From Nilaparvata lugens (taxonomy: Eukaryota; Arthropoda; Insecta; Hemiptera; Delphacidae): a stretch of 64,000 bases of DNA. The stretch's first letter is position 1. Every line of letters begins with the position of its first letter. Shown one piece after another: positions 10,797 through 22,466 of the stretch. Position numbers and translations under genes: made by a program. The notes beneath the pieces are model-generated. The model saw only the letters and a program-made list of their open reading frames with translations. It made no database searches and was not told the DNA's origin. The stretch is from positions 1,903,831 through 1,967,830 of the forward strand of contig NC_052514.1 of NCBI RefSeq assembly GCF_014356525.2, read 5' to 3'.

Positions 10797-11456
10797 TTAA
10801 AATCTGGCGTGGCACACTCACACAACTTTCCTTGCTGTTATGGAAATTGATCAACTGACGCTAGTGTTCCCGCGCATCTCAAGTCTACTTTTCTAAGATC
10901 TGATCCAGCTGGTGACAGGACAATAGCGCTGCAGACACACGAAGTCTGCTATATCTTCATAGTGAATGATCTAATAGAATCAACAGTAGCCAATAGTTTG
11001 CAATTGAATAATCTTATTTTCTCTAATTTCGAGCTTATTTTCAATTTTAGGTGAAAATGCTACAAAACATTAATTGTAGAGATTTTTATGCTCAATCTTT
11101 TCCACTTGGAATTTCTTGTTTAAATTGTATCTGAAGCCTAATAATCGTAAATCCAAAATCAAACTTTGCATAGATGGGGCAGAGCTCCTGAAATTTTCAC
11201 AGATATGAGACTTGTGACAGTTGATAGAACTATCAATGACTATTTTAGGTATGAATTTGATCGGAATGGTTGGAGCCGTTCTCGAGAAAATCACGAAAAA
11301 CCCTGTTTTTGACAACATTTCAGCCGCCATCTTGAATTGCATTTGATCGAAATTGTTCGTGTCGGATCCTTATAGTGTAAGGACCCTAAGTTCCAAATTT
11401 CAAGTCATTCCGTTAATTGGAAGATGAGATATCGTGTACACAGACGCACATACACT

Positions 11457-11491
<35 letters not shown>

Positions 11492-11695
11492 CAATACCCA
11501 AAAACCACTTTTTTGACTCAGGGGACCTTGAAACGTATAGAAATTTAGAAATTGGAGTACCTCAATTTTTTTCGGAAAGCAATACTTTCCTTACCTATGG
11601 TAATAGGGCAAGGAAAGTAATGAAACGTATAGAAAACATGAAATTAGGGTACCTTAAATCTTTTTGGAAAGCATTACTTTCCAAGGAAAGTAAAA
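10797..11695 (-). mobile_element. R2 element (0.9 kb) with internal CA/GT microsatellite, copy 1
   Basis: Collinear with the plus-strand copies at 49566 and 62612: an AATCTGG end, ACTTTCCTTGC next to it, ATAAGGATCCGACACGAACA-type block, (CA)n at about 11458-11486, and AAGGAAAGTA at the other end. The last block is duplicated (11560-11620 and 11621-11695). The short inverted ends ACTTTCCTTGCC/GGCAAGGAAAGT suggest a non-autonomous DNA element; no protein is encoded. Confidence 0.75.
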
Positions 11696-12065
11696 ATGGT
11701 CAATAAAATAGGTTATATGCTTTCTCCACTCTATAAAATTTTGTCCAATTGTCTGACCAAACAAATAAAACAATAAATTTGAATAAAAAAATATTGAAAT
11801 CGAAATTCCTCTCACTTAGCACACAAAACTGTAAATTATTGATTAATTAGGAGGAAAATGTGTTCTTCTTTTTACCCTGTCACCCCCTCCTGTCCTTTTC
11901 TTCTCCCCACAACTTTTCTTCTCACCTCCATCTCCTCTTCATCCTTCCACTTTCACCTTGTCTCCCTTGATACCTATCGTGTGGTACTTTACAAACTTGT
12001 GGCGGAAAACCAGATCATCACTTTCCATTCACAACAAACGATCTCAATGCTTAGTGAAGAGCAGA

Positions 12066-12099
<34 letters not shown>

Positions 12100-12129
12100 G
12101 TCATCATCATCATCATCATCATCATCATC
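12066..12129. repeat. (TCA)n microsatellite
   Basis: About 21 TCA units with one TCG interruption. Plus-strand frames give poly-His or poly-Ser through it, which I treat as artefact because no conserved domain flanks it. Confidence 0.95.
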
Positions 12130-12237
12130 TAGCTTCAAGCCAACACTCAATCTTCCCAAGATACTTCCACCAAAACCGATATAAATGAGACATCCACTCC
12201 ATGGTTAGTAGTTCAAGGAAGGCAGAGCAAAATGGAT

Positions 12238-12424
12238 GGGGCAGAAGAAGTAGAAGAAGACGGAGAAGAAGAAGAAGGAGAAGAAGTAGAAGAAGAAGAA
12301 TAAGAAGAAGAAGAAGAGGAACGGAGAAGAAAAAGGAGAAGAAGAAGAAGAGGAACGGAGAAGAAAAAGGAGAAGAAGAAGAAGAGGAACGGAGAAGAAG
12401 AAAACAGGGAAGGAGTAGCAGAAG
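12238..12424. repeat. GAA/CGGA purine tract with ~52-bp repeats
   Basis: Purine tract broken by ACGGAGAAG units; AGAGGAACGGAGAAG recurs about every 52 bp. The Arg/Lys/Glu-rich plus-strand frame has no other support. Confidence 0.9.
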
Positions 12425-12729
12425 TTCTTGAATCTACAAGAAGTGATTGACTACTTTTCGAAGTTCGGTTGGTTTTTGTGTTGTTGAGGATCTGTCTTCA
12501 TTAGTGAGACGAAATAAACGATGTTGCAGATTTGCTCCATTAATAAAGTCAACTGGTGTTAGTATCCTACTGATTACATCAATTCCGATCAATTCAATTG
12601 ATTAAAGAACAGCATGATCTTTTTGAGCGAATGGAGTGATTATTGCAGGTTCTGCCAGGGCTTGAAGTTTACTATAACAATTCATAGTGATATGATAAAG
12701 TTTATAGGAATGATAAATCCGAACTCTAA

Positions 12730-13000
12730 AGGTGCGTACAGATTTACACGCCGCTAACATGAGCAATTCACTTTTAATCAGCTGATGCCAAGCTTTTTAT
12801 ATCTGTATCTTACCGTTTCTGTAAAAATACAGATATAGTCAGCTGATTAAAAGTGAATTGCTCATGTTCGCGGCGCGTATATCTGTACGCACCTCAAATG
12901 TATTTTTACAGAAACGGTTAGATACAGATATAAAAAGCTTGGCATCAGCTGATTAAAAGTGAATTGCTCATGTTCGCGGCGCGTAAATCTGTACACACCT
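12730..13000. mobile_element. Palindromic MITE plus inverted half copy
   Basis: The complete unit 12730-12894 runs from AGGTGCGTACAG to CTGTACGCACCT with long complementary arms containing CAATTCACTTTTAATCAGCT. A second arm follows at 12895-13000 and ends GTACACACCT, so three arms lie in tandem. The outer flanks TAA and TCA resemble the 3-bp target pattern of the other palindromic MITEs. Confidence 0.8.
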
Positions 13001-13519
13001 TCATATTCACTCTGTGTGTGAATTCTGGTGTAATGGCAGGTATCATAAAATAGTTCTGAACAGATCAAATTTATTTGGTCATAATAATAAGATACAGTTA
13101 GAATAAGAACTTAATTGCATGAGTTATCTTCAGCTCCAGCTATTTAAGATCGGAGATTATCAAGTACTGTGTCAATTGTTGATGTATTTATTGGAATGGA
13201 GATTTACACCCACATCCTTACACAAAAATGAATTAGCATACTCTATTCGAAATAAGTTTAAGAATCATAGAAAGAAAATCTGATATTTTGTTACTTTATT
13301 CATTTCTTTCACAGTACCTAGTTAGAGACGAAACTAATGAGCTATCCCATCTTGGTTCAGATTGATAACCATTCAGCCTGTTATTGGAAAAATTATTCAA
13401 GTCATGAATGTAAATTATATCCATTCACCAGTATTCAATATAATGTATAATTATAAACGTGTTTAGGAATTTTCTAGTGATTGGGAATATTCAGTGATTT
13501 GGAATGTTTCAAAATCTAC

Positions 13520-13540
13520 TTTTTTGTTTTACAGGTATGT
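13520..13540 (+). promoter_or_regulatory. Possible recursive splice site
   Basis: TTTTTTGTTTTACAG is joined directly to GTATGT, so a polypyrimidine-CAG acceptor abuts a donor at 13534/13535. This is the arrangement of zero-length exons in long insect introns. It lies outside the recognised repeats. A chance match is quite possible because the window is rich in pyrimidine runs. Confidence 0.25.
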
Positions 13541-13960
13541 TACATCTTTGACAACATTTTCCATGCAAAATTTGAGTGAGTATAAACCAATTTAAAGGTC
13601 TAAAAATTCAGCTTTCTTTTTGGTCATAGTTCTTTAAGATCTAGTTCAGGCAATGAATGCTCAAATAAAGGTATAGAGGGAAAAGTTTGGAGAAGTTTCA
13701 TAACATGACGAGTAAGTTGAGATAATCAACTATTTCAATTAGATTGTCAGTACGATCAGTCCAGTCAACAAAAGAATATAGAGGGTAAAGTTTGGAACAC
13801 CATTTTCAACTCCACAGCTCTTTCAAGGATAGCAAGAGGATCTAAATATCAAAAGTCCTCACCCCTACCCCCTGTGCTAAAATGGGTGTGGGTCGTTTGA
13901 AAGAACCATTTTTTCATTTTTCGCTTATATCTCGGAAACTGTGCATCTTATAAGCATTTG

Positions 13961-14147
13961 AAATTCTTTGTTTTATTCTGATTCATAGTTTCAGATTGAA
14001 GATTTGGTGTTGAAATTGAAGTGAACATAACCTCTATATAATATTTGGACGATTTGTGACAAAATCAGGAAATTGAAGAAGTTTTGGGCAATAGCCTGTT
14101 TTTTCTTTTCCGACTATTGTATTGTTCGCTCTATCTAATAAATAAAT
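13961..14147 (+). mobile_element. LINE 3'-end copy with hairpin, in left arm
   Basis: Carries the GAAGTGAACATAACC block, a GGGCAATAGCCTG hairpin loop and an (AATA)n tail. The right arm of the foldback lacks this segment (TTATGAAGATTTGTATCTTG is continuous in reverse orientation near 15265), so the insertion is defined by an empty site. ATTTG lies on both sides. Confidence 0.65.
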
Positions 14148-14475
14148 AAATTTGTATTTCGTGCAAAATTGAAGCTTACACAATTATCAACAAGTTTTGT
14201 TCTCTATATTTTTACCATATCTCTCATAGATTCTGAGATATCCGCTGTTGAAGGTGAGACAGTTTTTGAAAAAACACTTCCGCCTCCAATTTTTTCATCT
14301 TTTCGACCTTCAAATTCTTGAACAATTGATGAGAGGAATCCATGCTGATTATGAGCTGATAGAGCATTAAATTATCTTCAATTTGCTGTATATTCTCAGT
14401 ATTTCAAGTAATTGGAGGCAGAAGTTTTTTTTTCAAAAAATTTCTCAACTTCAAGAGCGGATATCTCAGAAACTA

Positions 14476-15181
14476 TCTATGTATATGAAAGCGAAATGGC
14501 ACTCCTCACTGACTGACTGACTGACTCACTCACTCACTCACTCACTCACTCACTCACTCACTCACTCACATAACTAAAAATCTACCGGACCAAAAACGTT
14601 CAAATTTGGTAGGTATGTTCAGTTGGCCCTTTATAGGCGCACTAAGAAATCGTTTGGCATTATTTCAACTCTAGGGGCTGTTTTTAAGGGTTTAAAGTTC
14701 GTCTTTTAGCATGTATATTCTTCTTCTCCCAATCTCTTAATTATAATTGGAATTTCCATATCATATCTTACTATAGAACCATAATCTAGATAGTGTACCT
14801 CTTAGAAACAGTTGTTAACTGGCAACTAAATTAATAATTTTGTCAGGTTGGCATTAAGTTGAGTTGACTTTGTTAGGTTGGCACCAAGTTGAAGATTTAA
14901 ATGCATTTATAAAATTGATTGGGCACTACTACTTCAATCCTGGGAATATTATATTACTGGCAGTCAGGCTCGCTTCGCTCGCCATATCCGTTTAGGCAGA
15001 CGTTTAGTCTGGATCCCCGACTGGATCGTCCTAACATATGATAAAAATTCTCAAATAATGAAAAATGCAGGCGAGCGAAGCGAGCCTGCTGATCTCATTC
15101 TTGGACGATCCAGTCGGAGGTCCAGGGGGCGGAGCCCCCTGGCTAGACGGATATGGCGAGCGAAGCGAGCCTGACGGCTAG
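14476..15181 (+). mobile_element. Helitron-like element H2, complete
   Basis: Starts TCTATGTATATGAAAGCG after an A and ends CTGACGGCTAG before a T, the A/T insertion preference of Helitrons. The 5' part has GACT and CACT tandem repeats. The 3' part is an inverted repeat of about 230 bp that includes a perfect 9-bp GC stem with a GGA loop at 15122-15142. No Rep/helicase frame is present. Confidence 0.78.
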
Positions 15182-15505
15182 TAAGAGATATAGGGAAAAT
15201 GTTAAAGACAAAACGTGTTGTAAGGTAATTTTGTAAGCTTCAATTCTGCACAAGATACAAATCTTCATAAGATGCACAGTTTCCGAGATAAATGCGAAAA
15301 ATGAAAAAAATTGTACTTTCAAACCACCCCTACTCCTTTAGCACAGTGGGTAGGGTTGAGGACTTTTGATATGTAAATCCTCTTACTATCCTTAAAAGAG
15401 CTGTGGAGTTGAAAATTGTGTTCCAAACTTTACCCTCTATAATATTTTGTTGACTGGACTGATTGTACTGACAATCTGATTGAAGTAGTTGATTTTCTCA
15501 ACTTA

Positions 15506-16557
15506 GGCTAGTTTCACACTCATTCGGTTCGTTTCGTTTTATGGCAAATTCCGATAAGTGTGAAACGGTAATTCGGTTCGATTTCGGTACCGAATAGAAA
15601 CCGCATAGAACCGAACGCCCACTTGACTCTAATAAATTCCGATAAGTGTGAAACGGTAATTTTGTTTGAATTCGGTACCGAATAGAAACCGCGTAGAACC
15701 GAACGCCCACTTGACTCTAATAAATACCATCAGGTTTCAATTCGTTGTTAGCGAGAGGCTACTTCCACACACTTTCGATTCGGTTCGGTTCGTTTCGTTT
15801 TCGGTTCATTTTCGGCAAATTCCGATAAGTGTGAAACGATGATTCGGTTTGAATTCGGTATCGAATAGCAACCGCATAGCACCGAACGCCCCCTCGACAC
15901 GAATAGGTTTCATCATATTCGAATTCGTTGCTAGGGAAACATGAGAAAAAAGTCTTCTACACACGCTTGCCTTTTTTGTTTTTATTTTAACCTGATATCG
16001 TGATTATCTGTTTCAAAATTTTCCAAGTCAAAATCATATGGTCAATTAATTTCAGGAACAATTTTTCTCAATGAATAGTTTGCTAAAAAAATATGAAAGA
16101 TACAAATTGAAACTCAAGGAGAATTTTCATTTTTTTACTTTTTTCCACGAATATTACATGATTTCATCAATGGAGGAGAAGAGATGAAGTTTATATACCA
16201 TGTGCCAAAACAAGGAACAAATTTTCAATTTAAAAAAATAATCTCTCTGAACATCCAAAATTAACATAATCAAAAAAAAACTATTCAAATAATCTACAAT
16301 AATTTTAATAACTTCAAAATTTTGTTGTTCAAGAAATAACATCTCACAATTTAACACCAGCTGTTATATCTAAATATACCAGCATGAACTGTGAAAATTC
16401 AAACACAGCTGTGTTTGAGAAGAAAATAGGCTACCTAATTAGAACCGTACGAATTAAAACCTGACATGTATGAAAGCCTCATTCGTTTTCGGTAACGAAC
16501 CGAACCGAACCGAAAACCAACCGAACCGTATGAAACCGAATGCGTGTGAAGCTAACC
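15506..16557. mobile_element. PIF/Harbinger-like MITE with TTA target duplication
   Basis: Ends GGCTAGTTTCACAC and GTGTGAAGCTAACC are inverted repeats, flanked by TTA at 15503-15505 and 16558-16560. The unoccupied site, with a single TTA, survives in reverse orientation at about 13721-13726. Internally, 88-bp tandem units rich in CCGATAAGTGTGAAACG and GGTACCGAATAG repeat two to three times. No transposase is present. Confidence 0.85.
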
Positions 16558-16804
16558 TTACTCGTCATGTCATACTTGAGTATGAATCTGAAAATTTGTT
16601 ATCAAATTATGATCTCATAGTATTCACTGGATCAATCTTTGTCGTCTTCCCATGAATTTTTCCAGTACTTAATTTATAAATTCATGATCTCTGTCTCAAG
16701 ACTCCATTTCTAATCTACTCTAAAACTATTATCATCTCAATCTTAAGCTCAGTGTCCACTTCAAAAACCTTTCAGAAACTTATCTTTCCTGAACTTCTTT
16801 CATT

Positions 16805-17150
16805 ACAACGTCTGTTCTACTTCAGTCTTGTTCTATGCAGCTTCCTCTCTCATGCTCAGTCTCTTTCTCTCACTCAAAATCACTCTCACTCTAACTCTCT
16901 TCCTCTCTTTCTTCAATTCTTCCATGTCTCCAGTATTTCTCATCAACCTATCTCACTCAAATTTGATAACTTTCAAAACAACGTCTGTTCTACTTCAGTC
17001 TAGTTCTGTATACCTTCCTCTCTCATGCTCTGTCTCTTTCTCTCACTCACTCTCACTCACACACACTCTAACTCCCTTCCTCTCTTTCTTCAATTCTTCC
17101 ATGTCTCCAGTATTTCTCATCAACCTATCTCACTCCAATTTACTCAATTT
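16805..17150. repeat. ~175-bp tandem duplication, CT-rich
   Basis: ACAACGTCTGTTCTACTTCA occurs at 16805 and 16978, and TTCCATGTCTCCAGTATTTC at about 16919 and 17098. The copies differ by point changes and short CA insertions. The Ser/Leu-rich plus-strand frame across it mirrors the repeat and is not persuasive as a gene. Confidence 0.85.
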
Positions 17151-17287
17151 CTCTATTTTCTGTCTTCCTTATTCTAGAAGTAATCACACACAGAGCTTGA
17201 GAGCCGATGATGAAACTCAAGTGGCGAAGCAGACCTAATGGAAAATAATGCATTAAAGAGAACGAATCACTGGCACAGAGATAAATG

Positions 17288-17568
17288 TGGAGATCATGAA
17301 TGCTCGAAAGAAGGCAAAGAAATAGAGCAAGAATAAGGAGGGGGAGAAGAACAAAAGAAAGAGGAAGAGGGTGAAGGAGGAGGGGGAGAAAGAGAAGGAG
17401 ATGTACAAGAAGGTGGTGGATGAGGATAAGAAGAATAGAAAGGGGGGGTAGTGGAAAAGAAGAAGAAGAAGAAGGAGAAGAAGACAGGAGGAGAAGAAGA
17501 AGAAGATGAAGAGGGAGAAGAGGGAGAAGAAGAAGAAGAAGAAGAAGAAGAAGAAGAAGAAGAAGAGG
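17288..17568. repeat. GAA/GGA purine tract
   Basis: Plus-strand purine tract that becomes pure (GAA)n at 17527-17567. Frames on both strands are homopolymeric artefacts. Confidence 0.93.
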
Positions 17569-17974
17569 ATGTATCCGATTAGTGCACGTCTAAAGACTAT
17601 TAGACCATCTTCAGTCAAGGTCATCCAAAGTTTTTTTTTTTACTTCCTCTTATCATCCTCACACGTTTTATCTTGCATGTCTTTCTTTGTCTTTCTTTCT
17701 TCCCTCACTGTTTTCTTCTCCTGAATTCACTCTTCTTCTTTATCTTCATGTGCTTCCCATTATCTTCTCACTTAGCTATTAGACTTTTCGTCCATACATG
17801 CAACTCCAGATGATCGTCAGATGTTTTTTTCAACTTTGGTTCTGTTCCTAACGTTGAAAGATGAGAGAAATAGGGATAAATGATCAGATAATGAGGATAG
17901 CAGATGAAGAATAGGAGAGAGAAAGGGATAGGGATAGATGCACTGTGGATGAAGCTTGATGAATTTATAGAATA

Positions 17975-18448
17975 CTAGCCGTCAGGCTCGCTTCGCACGC
18001 CATATCCGTTTAGCCAGATGCCCAATCAATTTTTCCGCAATAAATGCATTTCAATCTTCAACATGGTGCCAACCTAACAAAGTCAACTCAACTTAATGCC
18101 AACCTGAAAAAAATTGTGAATTTAGTTTCCAGTTAACAACTGTTTCGAAGAGGTACTCTCTCTCTAGATTATAGTTCTATTATTAACATATGGTATCGAC
18201 ATTTTTCAATTATAATTAAGAGATTGGTATAAGAAGAATATACATGCTGAAAGACGAACTCTAAACCCTTAAGAATCACCCTTAGAGTTGGAATATTGCC
18301 AAAAGATTTCTTAGTGCGCCTCTAAAGGGCCAACTGAACATACCTACCAAATTTGAACGTCTTTGTCCGGCAGATTTTTAGTTCTGCGAGTGAGTGAATC
18401 AGTCAGTCAGTCAGTCAGTCAGTGCCATTCCGCTTTTATATATATGGA
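17975..18448 (-). mobile_element. Helitron-like element H3, short variant
   Basis: The CTAG end lies at 17975-17978 next to CCGTCAGGCTCGCTTCGC, and the minus-strand 5' end is near TCCATATATATAAAAGCG. Most of the GC-rich inverted repeat is missing: CATATCCGTTTAGCCAGA joins directly to TGCCCAATC. This is an internally deleted copy. Confidence 0.7.
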
Positions 18449-19560
18449 AGAAAGCATAAAGAATTGGTTTAGAGAGATATGGAATGAAGAATGAATTGGA
18501 GTGTGAAAAAGGGAAATAAAGTTAGGAACGGACATAAGGGAATTGGTGTGAACGAAAGAACTAGTATGAGAAAGAATAAATGGAGAGATAAAAAGAGAAA
18601 GAAATATTGATGAATGAGTGAGAGGGAAACTCCAGATGTTTTTTCCAACCAATTAGACACGTTTCTGGTTTTGTTTGATTATAGCTGGGAGGTGACCAGT
18701 CATCAAATCATTTCTACCATTCACAAATCCACTCATTCAAAGTGATATCAATAATCTTTACAACCAGTTCTCGGTTCATAATAATTTTACTACCGTAACT
18801 AATAATATAGGAACAATATATATGTATTTAGTTTTTGTATAGGGCTTCACATTCTATTGAGAAACTATAACCACAATTATTATTATAAGTATAATATTTT
18901 ATGAATAGGTTGTACAAAATATAAATAATTAGATGACTGAATCAATAGTGCAGATGACAGAAGAGGAAAAAACAAACAAAAATGAAAGAATCAATGAACT
19001 AGAATCAAAGAAACAGCCGAATAAAGAGTAGGAAAATATCAAGCAGAAAACAAGGAGGAAATTCAAAGAGATTAGTTATTTGCACGAGTACCACACCAAA
19101 CGTGGATGAACTTATAGAATTTGTGTTTGAAAGTTTGAAAAAGTTAAATAAAAAAATAAAAGTTGATAAATAGTTTGCTTCAGAATGGCGGTATCTGAAC
19201 ACACTACGAAATAGTGGAAGATGAGAATGTGACTTTAAAGCTCAGCCAATGGGAGAGCAGCTAAAGGAAGTTCTAGAAGGTTGTGGGAGGAGTCAACTAA
19301 GCTACAGTGTAGCTGTCGGCCAATCATAGTTCAACGTTATTGTGAGACGAGCCTCTAGTCGGAAGTAGAGAATCACTATGCTTGTTTAGTACGGTACGGT
19401 ATTTGAATTTTTTGCATTTTATAATAGACCACATTAATACAGGCATAAATCTGTGATATAATGCCAAATAGCAGTATGAGAATATGAGCCTTAGTTCATA
19501 AAACTTGTGTCTCACAATATTGACGACAATTCAGATCTTTCTGTTTGGATCTCTTTCAGT
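18449..19560. other. No gene recognised
   Basis: AT-rich sequence with purine-rich GAGAGAAA stretches. Short frames at 18419-18660 and 19005-19515 lack recognisable domains. Nothing else is supported. Confidence 0.5.
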
Positions 19561-19564
19561 TTGA

Positions 19565-19650
19565 GTGAGAATGTTTTATAGCACAAGGTTACCTTATTTT
19601 TTATCTCCCTATCATTTTGATAATGAACTTATTGTATCAATGAATGAATG
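19565..19650 (+). repeat. Diverged retroposon 3'-end fragment
   Basis: ATAGCACAAGGTTACCTTAT and TCTCCCTATCATTTTGATAA match the 3'-end hairpin copies at 21235 and 37553. The purine strand of the hairpin is largely lost here. The tail is (AATG)n. Confidence 0.5.
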
Positions 19651-19699
19651 AAAACGTTTTCTCATTCTGGATCAGATAGATTAAGAGGAAGCTTCAGAA

Positions 19700-20000
19700 A
19701 ATTGATTGATTGATTAAGTACTTTATTAATGTAGATTACAATATATACTGGCTATATTCCTCTAATATACAATAGCTTACAATACAGCAGAAGTTTAGAT
19801 GAATTCACATAATATAAACTACTAAGAAAATAATTACTGAACTGCATATAATATGAAAAAAAACAATCTGGAATAACTTTAGAAGATAAAATTGTAATGC
19901 ATGTACATAAATTGGCGGAGCTTTGAACACATCAATGTCCATTCTTCGGAAAGAATATTAAAAATATCCTCCCCACTAACTCTCTACCAGAAGGAGTGTA
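19700..20000 (-). mobile_element. LINE 3'-end copy with (AATC)n tail
   Basis: Reads on the minus strand from the TAGAGAGTTAGTGGGGAGGA region to AATAAAGTACTTAATC followed by (AATC)n. It is collinear with 42639-42935, including CATCAATGTCCATTCTTCGG. 3' untranslated sequence only; 5'-truncated. Confidence 0.7.
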
Positions 20001-21220
20001 AAGGATGAGTAGTGTTCAGTTGATGGTAAGGAAGAGGGAATAAAGAAGAAAGACAAACAATTGTCTAAGAGCCTAACCCAAATTCTATAAAGTATAATTA
20101 GGTATAGTTATTATACTATAAGGTATACTATAATTATAATTATAGTATAAGGTATAATTCTATTAGGTATAATCACTCTGAAGTATCAAACCGAATAGAA
20201 CAGTAATCAGAAACTCACTCATAGAGAGAAAATGAATAGATAAAGAAAAAGAGAGATTTAGAATGAACTAAAGAGAGATATACGAAATCAACCACTATAA
20301 AATAATTCCTACAAGAGACAAAACACAAAATTTCTGCTGCCTCACATTTCACACGGATATTGCAGTGTTAGCAAAAACGCAAACAATTGAACCCCCGAAT
20401 TCAGCAGATTTTGAAGCTTTTGTGAAAGGAGTGAGGTTTGAATAGAGGGAGAGAAAATGGTTGAGAGTGAGAAAGATCGAGCAAAAGAGTGGAAAGGAGG
20501 AGGAAAGGAGGAGGAAAGAAGAAGAGAAGATGGTGCAAGAGAGGATGGAGGATAAAGAGAACGGAAGAGAATGATAGTGTGATTGAGAGGGAGTCAGAAA
20601 AAGTAGAAGAGAGAGAGTGAGAGAGAATTGATAACAGGATGATAGAGGATGATAGATTTTGAGAGACCAAGCGAGAGTAAGAGTGAAAGAGAATAGTATT
20701 ATAATAACACGAGGAGCCAATTTCAGAGAGAACCTTGTTTGCAATAGGGGGTATAATTTTCAGATCACACCCTTTCCAAGGGGGCTACTTCCCCCCGAAA
20801 TAAAGGGCACTATACCCCCCAAACACAAATAACATTCAAACCAAACCCGATATCGACTACCATAAATACTATTATCGGATCTGAACAATAAATCAGAGTT
20901 ATGTCAGCTTTTGATTGGGGTGTTCCGTGTTCCAGAATTCATCCCCATATCTATGGAGAGAGCAGTGCAGGTGTATTGTTCAGTTTTAGGGTTAGGGAGG
21001 GGGGTGACAATTCAATAAATGAATGAATGAATTGAGTGACCATTCATCCAATTCAATATGGCGGCGTTCCCGCGTAGTTGTGATAATTGAAAACAATAAC
21101 AATCAGACAGTACCAGCAAAACTTTTGAATGTTTGCGTTTAGCGCTCGTTTAGAATTCAATATTTTGGTTGGCTGGATTGATAAAACGTTCAAACAGTCG
21201 TTTTTCGGATAATGATTGTG
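20001..21220. other. No gene recognised
   Basis: Holds TATAATTATAGTATAAGG-type short repeats near 20085-20170, GAGA-rich sequence at 20440-20700 and C/G runs near 20740-20820. Frames on the minus strand at 20349-20744 follow the GAGA-rich composition. Confidence 0.5.
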
Positions 21221-21230
21221 TAACCCTTCC

Positions 21231-21320
21231 TAAATTTGGTAGAAGAATAGCACAAGGTTAACTTATTTTTCTCTCCCTATCATTTTGATGATGTACTTAT
21301 TGTATGAAACAACATAAAGA
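21231..21320 (+). repeat. Retroposon 3'-end hairpin copy
   Basis: GGTAGAAGAATAG, a CACAAGGTTAA loop and CTTATTTTTCTCTCC form an imperfect hairpin, followed by CTATCATTTTGATGATGTAC. It belongs to the same subfamily as 37553 and 46080. Confidence 0.55.
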
Positions 21321-21408
21321 TACAAGAGATATCTGTTCAAATATCTGAGTATATCCACTCCCTTACACAGAAATATATAAATGGATACACCAAAAAAAGT
21401 AATGTTTG

Positions 21409-21767
21409 TATAGTGAGGTCCACGTTATAATGGCAGTTTTTGATTAGCAATGGTGTTGCTAACCTTGTCTATCATTCATCAAAGCAGATCATATTCTACC
21501 TCCGCAACGTTGCCAGATCGTCTTCTAACACTGTAGAATTGATAATCAATTAACAAAAAACCTCACCTAATCATTATGGAATTATTAAACATATAACTCA
21601 TTGCTTAATTGAATATAATTGATTATTATAAACGAGAATGAACAGTTGATATTACATCAATAAACCTGTATCAGCTACCGTCTATAGAAGGCATTGTCAA
21701 GACATATGTTCGGCAACTGTTTTCTCCTATATTTCTCCACTGCCATTATAACGTGGACCTCACTATA
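21409..21767 (-). mobile_element. M1 TIR element, complete
   Basis: The termini TATAGTGAGGTCCACG and CGTGGACCTCACTATA are perfect inverted repeats; the wider repeat includes TTATAATGGCAGT. The length is about 360 bp with no coding capacity. TA at each end is compatible with mariner-type TA targeting, but whether TA belongs to the repeat or to the target cannot be decided here. Confidence 0.82.
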
Positions 21768-21879
21768 GTGCTATCATTCTCTAGCTGTTAATACTTGTTT
21801 GGAACAATCAATTATATTGTATCAATGTTTAAATAATACATTATCTTGACTGAGATTGAATGTTTTGTTATCATTAATA

Positions 21880-22466
21880 TATTTCTACATTGTTGGATAA
21901 CGATCTAGCATCGTTGCGGTGGTAGAAGATTATAGCGCTATCTGCTTTGATGAATGATAGACAAGGATAGCAACACAAATGTTGATCAAATACTACCATT
22001 ATAACGTGAACCTCACTATAGAATAGTAGGAAGCAGCCTCCTGAAAAATCGATCTGGCAACGTTGCGGAGGTAGAAGATGATGGAACTATCTGCCTTGTT
22101 GAATGGAAGACAAGGATAGCAACACAAATGTTGATCAAATACTACCATTATAACGTGGACCTCACCATAGAATAGTAGGAAGCAGCCTCCTGAAAAATCG
22201 ATCTGGCAACGTTGCGGAGGTAGAAGATGATGGAACTATCTGCCTTGTTGAATGGAAGACAAGGATAGCAACAGTAATGTTGATCAAATACTACCATTAT
22301 AACGTGGACCTCACTATAGAATAGTAGGAAGCAGCCTCCTGAAAAATCGATCTGGCAACGTTGCGGAGGTAGAAGATGATGGAACTATCTGCCTTGTTGA
22401 ATGGAAGACAAGGATAGCAACACCAATGTTGATCAAATACTGCCATTATAACGTGGACCTCACTAT
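21880..22466 (+). repeat. 149-bp tandem array built from an M1 end
   Basis: GATCTGGCAACGTTGCGG starts at 22051, 22200 and 22349, with a diverged version at 21902, so the period is exactly 149 bp. Each unit includes the M1 right end (AACGTGGACCTCAC) and a linker TAGTAGGAAGCAGCCTCCTG. About 3.9 copies are present; the inner ones are almost identical, indicating recent amplification. Confidence 0.93.

Larger units (their letters stand above)
13700..16580. mobile_element. Large layered foldback element
   Basis: The left arm (about 13700-14300) pairs with a right arm made of 14412-14475, 15182-15505 and 16558-16580. Matching landmarks include TAGATTGTCAGTACGATCAG with its complement near 15455, and the TCAAAAGTCCTCA block with its complement near 15360. 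Three later insertions interrupt the arms: a LINE tail (13961), Helitron-like H2 (14476) and a MITE (15506). No proteins are encoded. Confidence 0.75.

Noticed and set aside
12201..12431. Arg/Lys/Glu-rich 76-codon frame
   Set aside because: Purine tract with 52-bp repeats; composition alone explains it.
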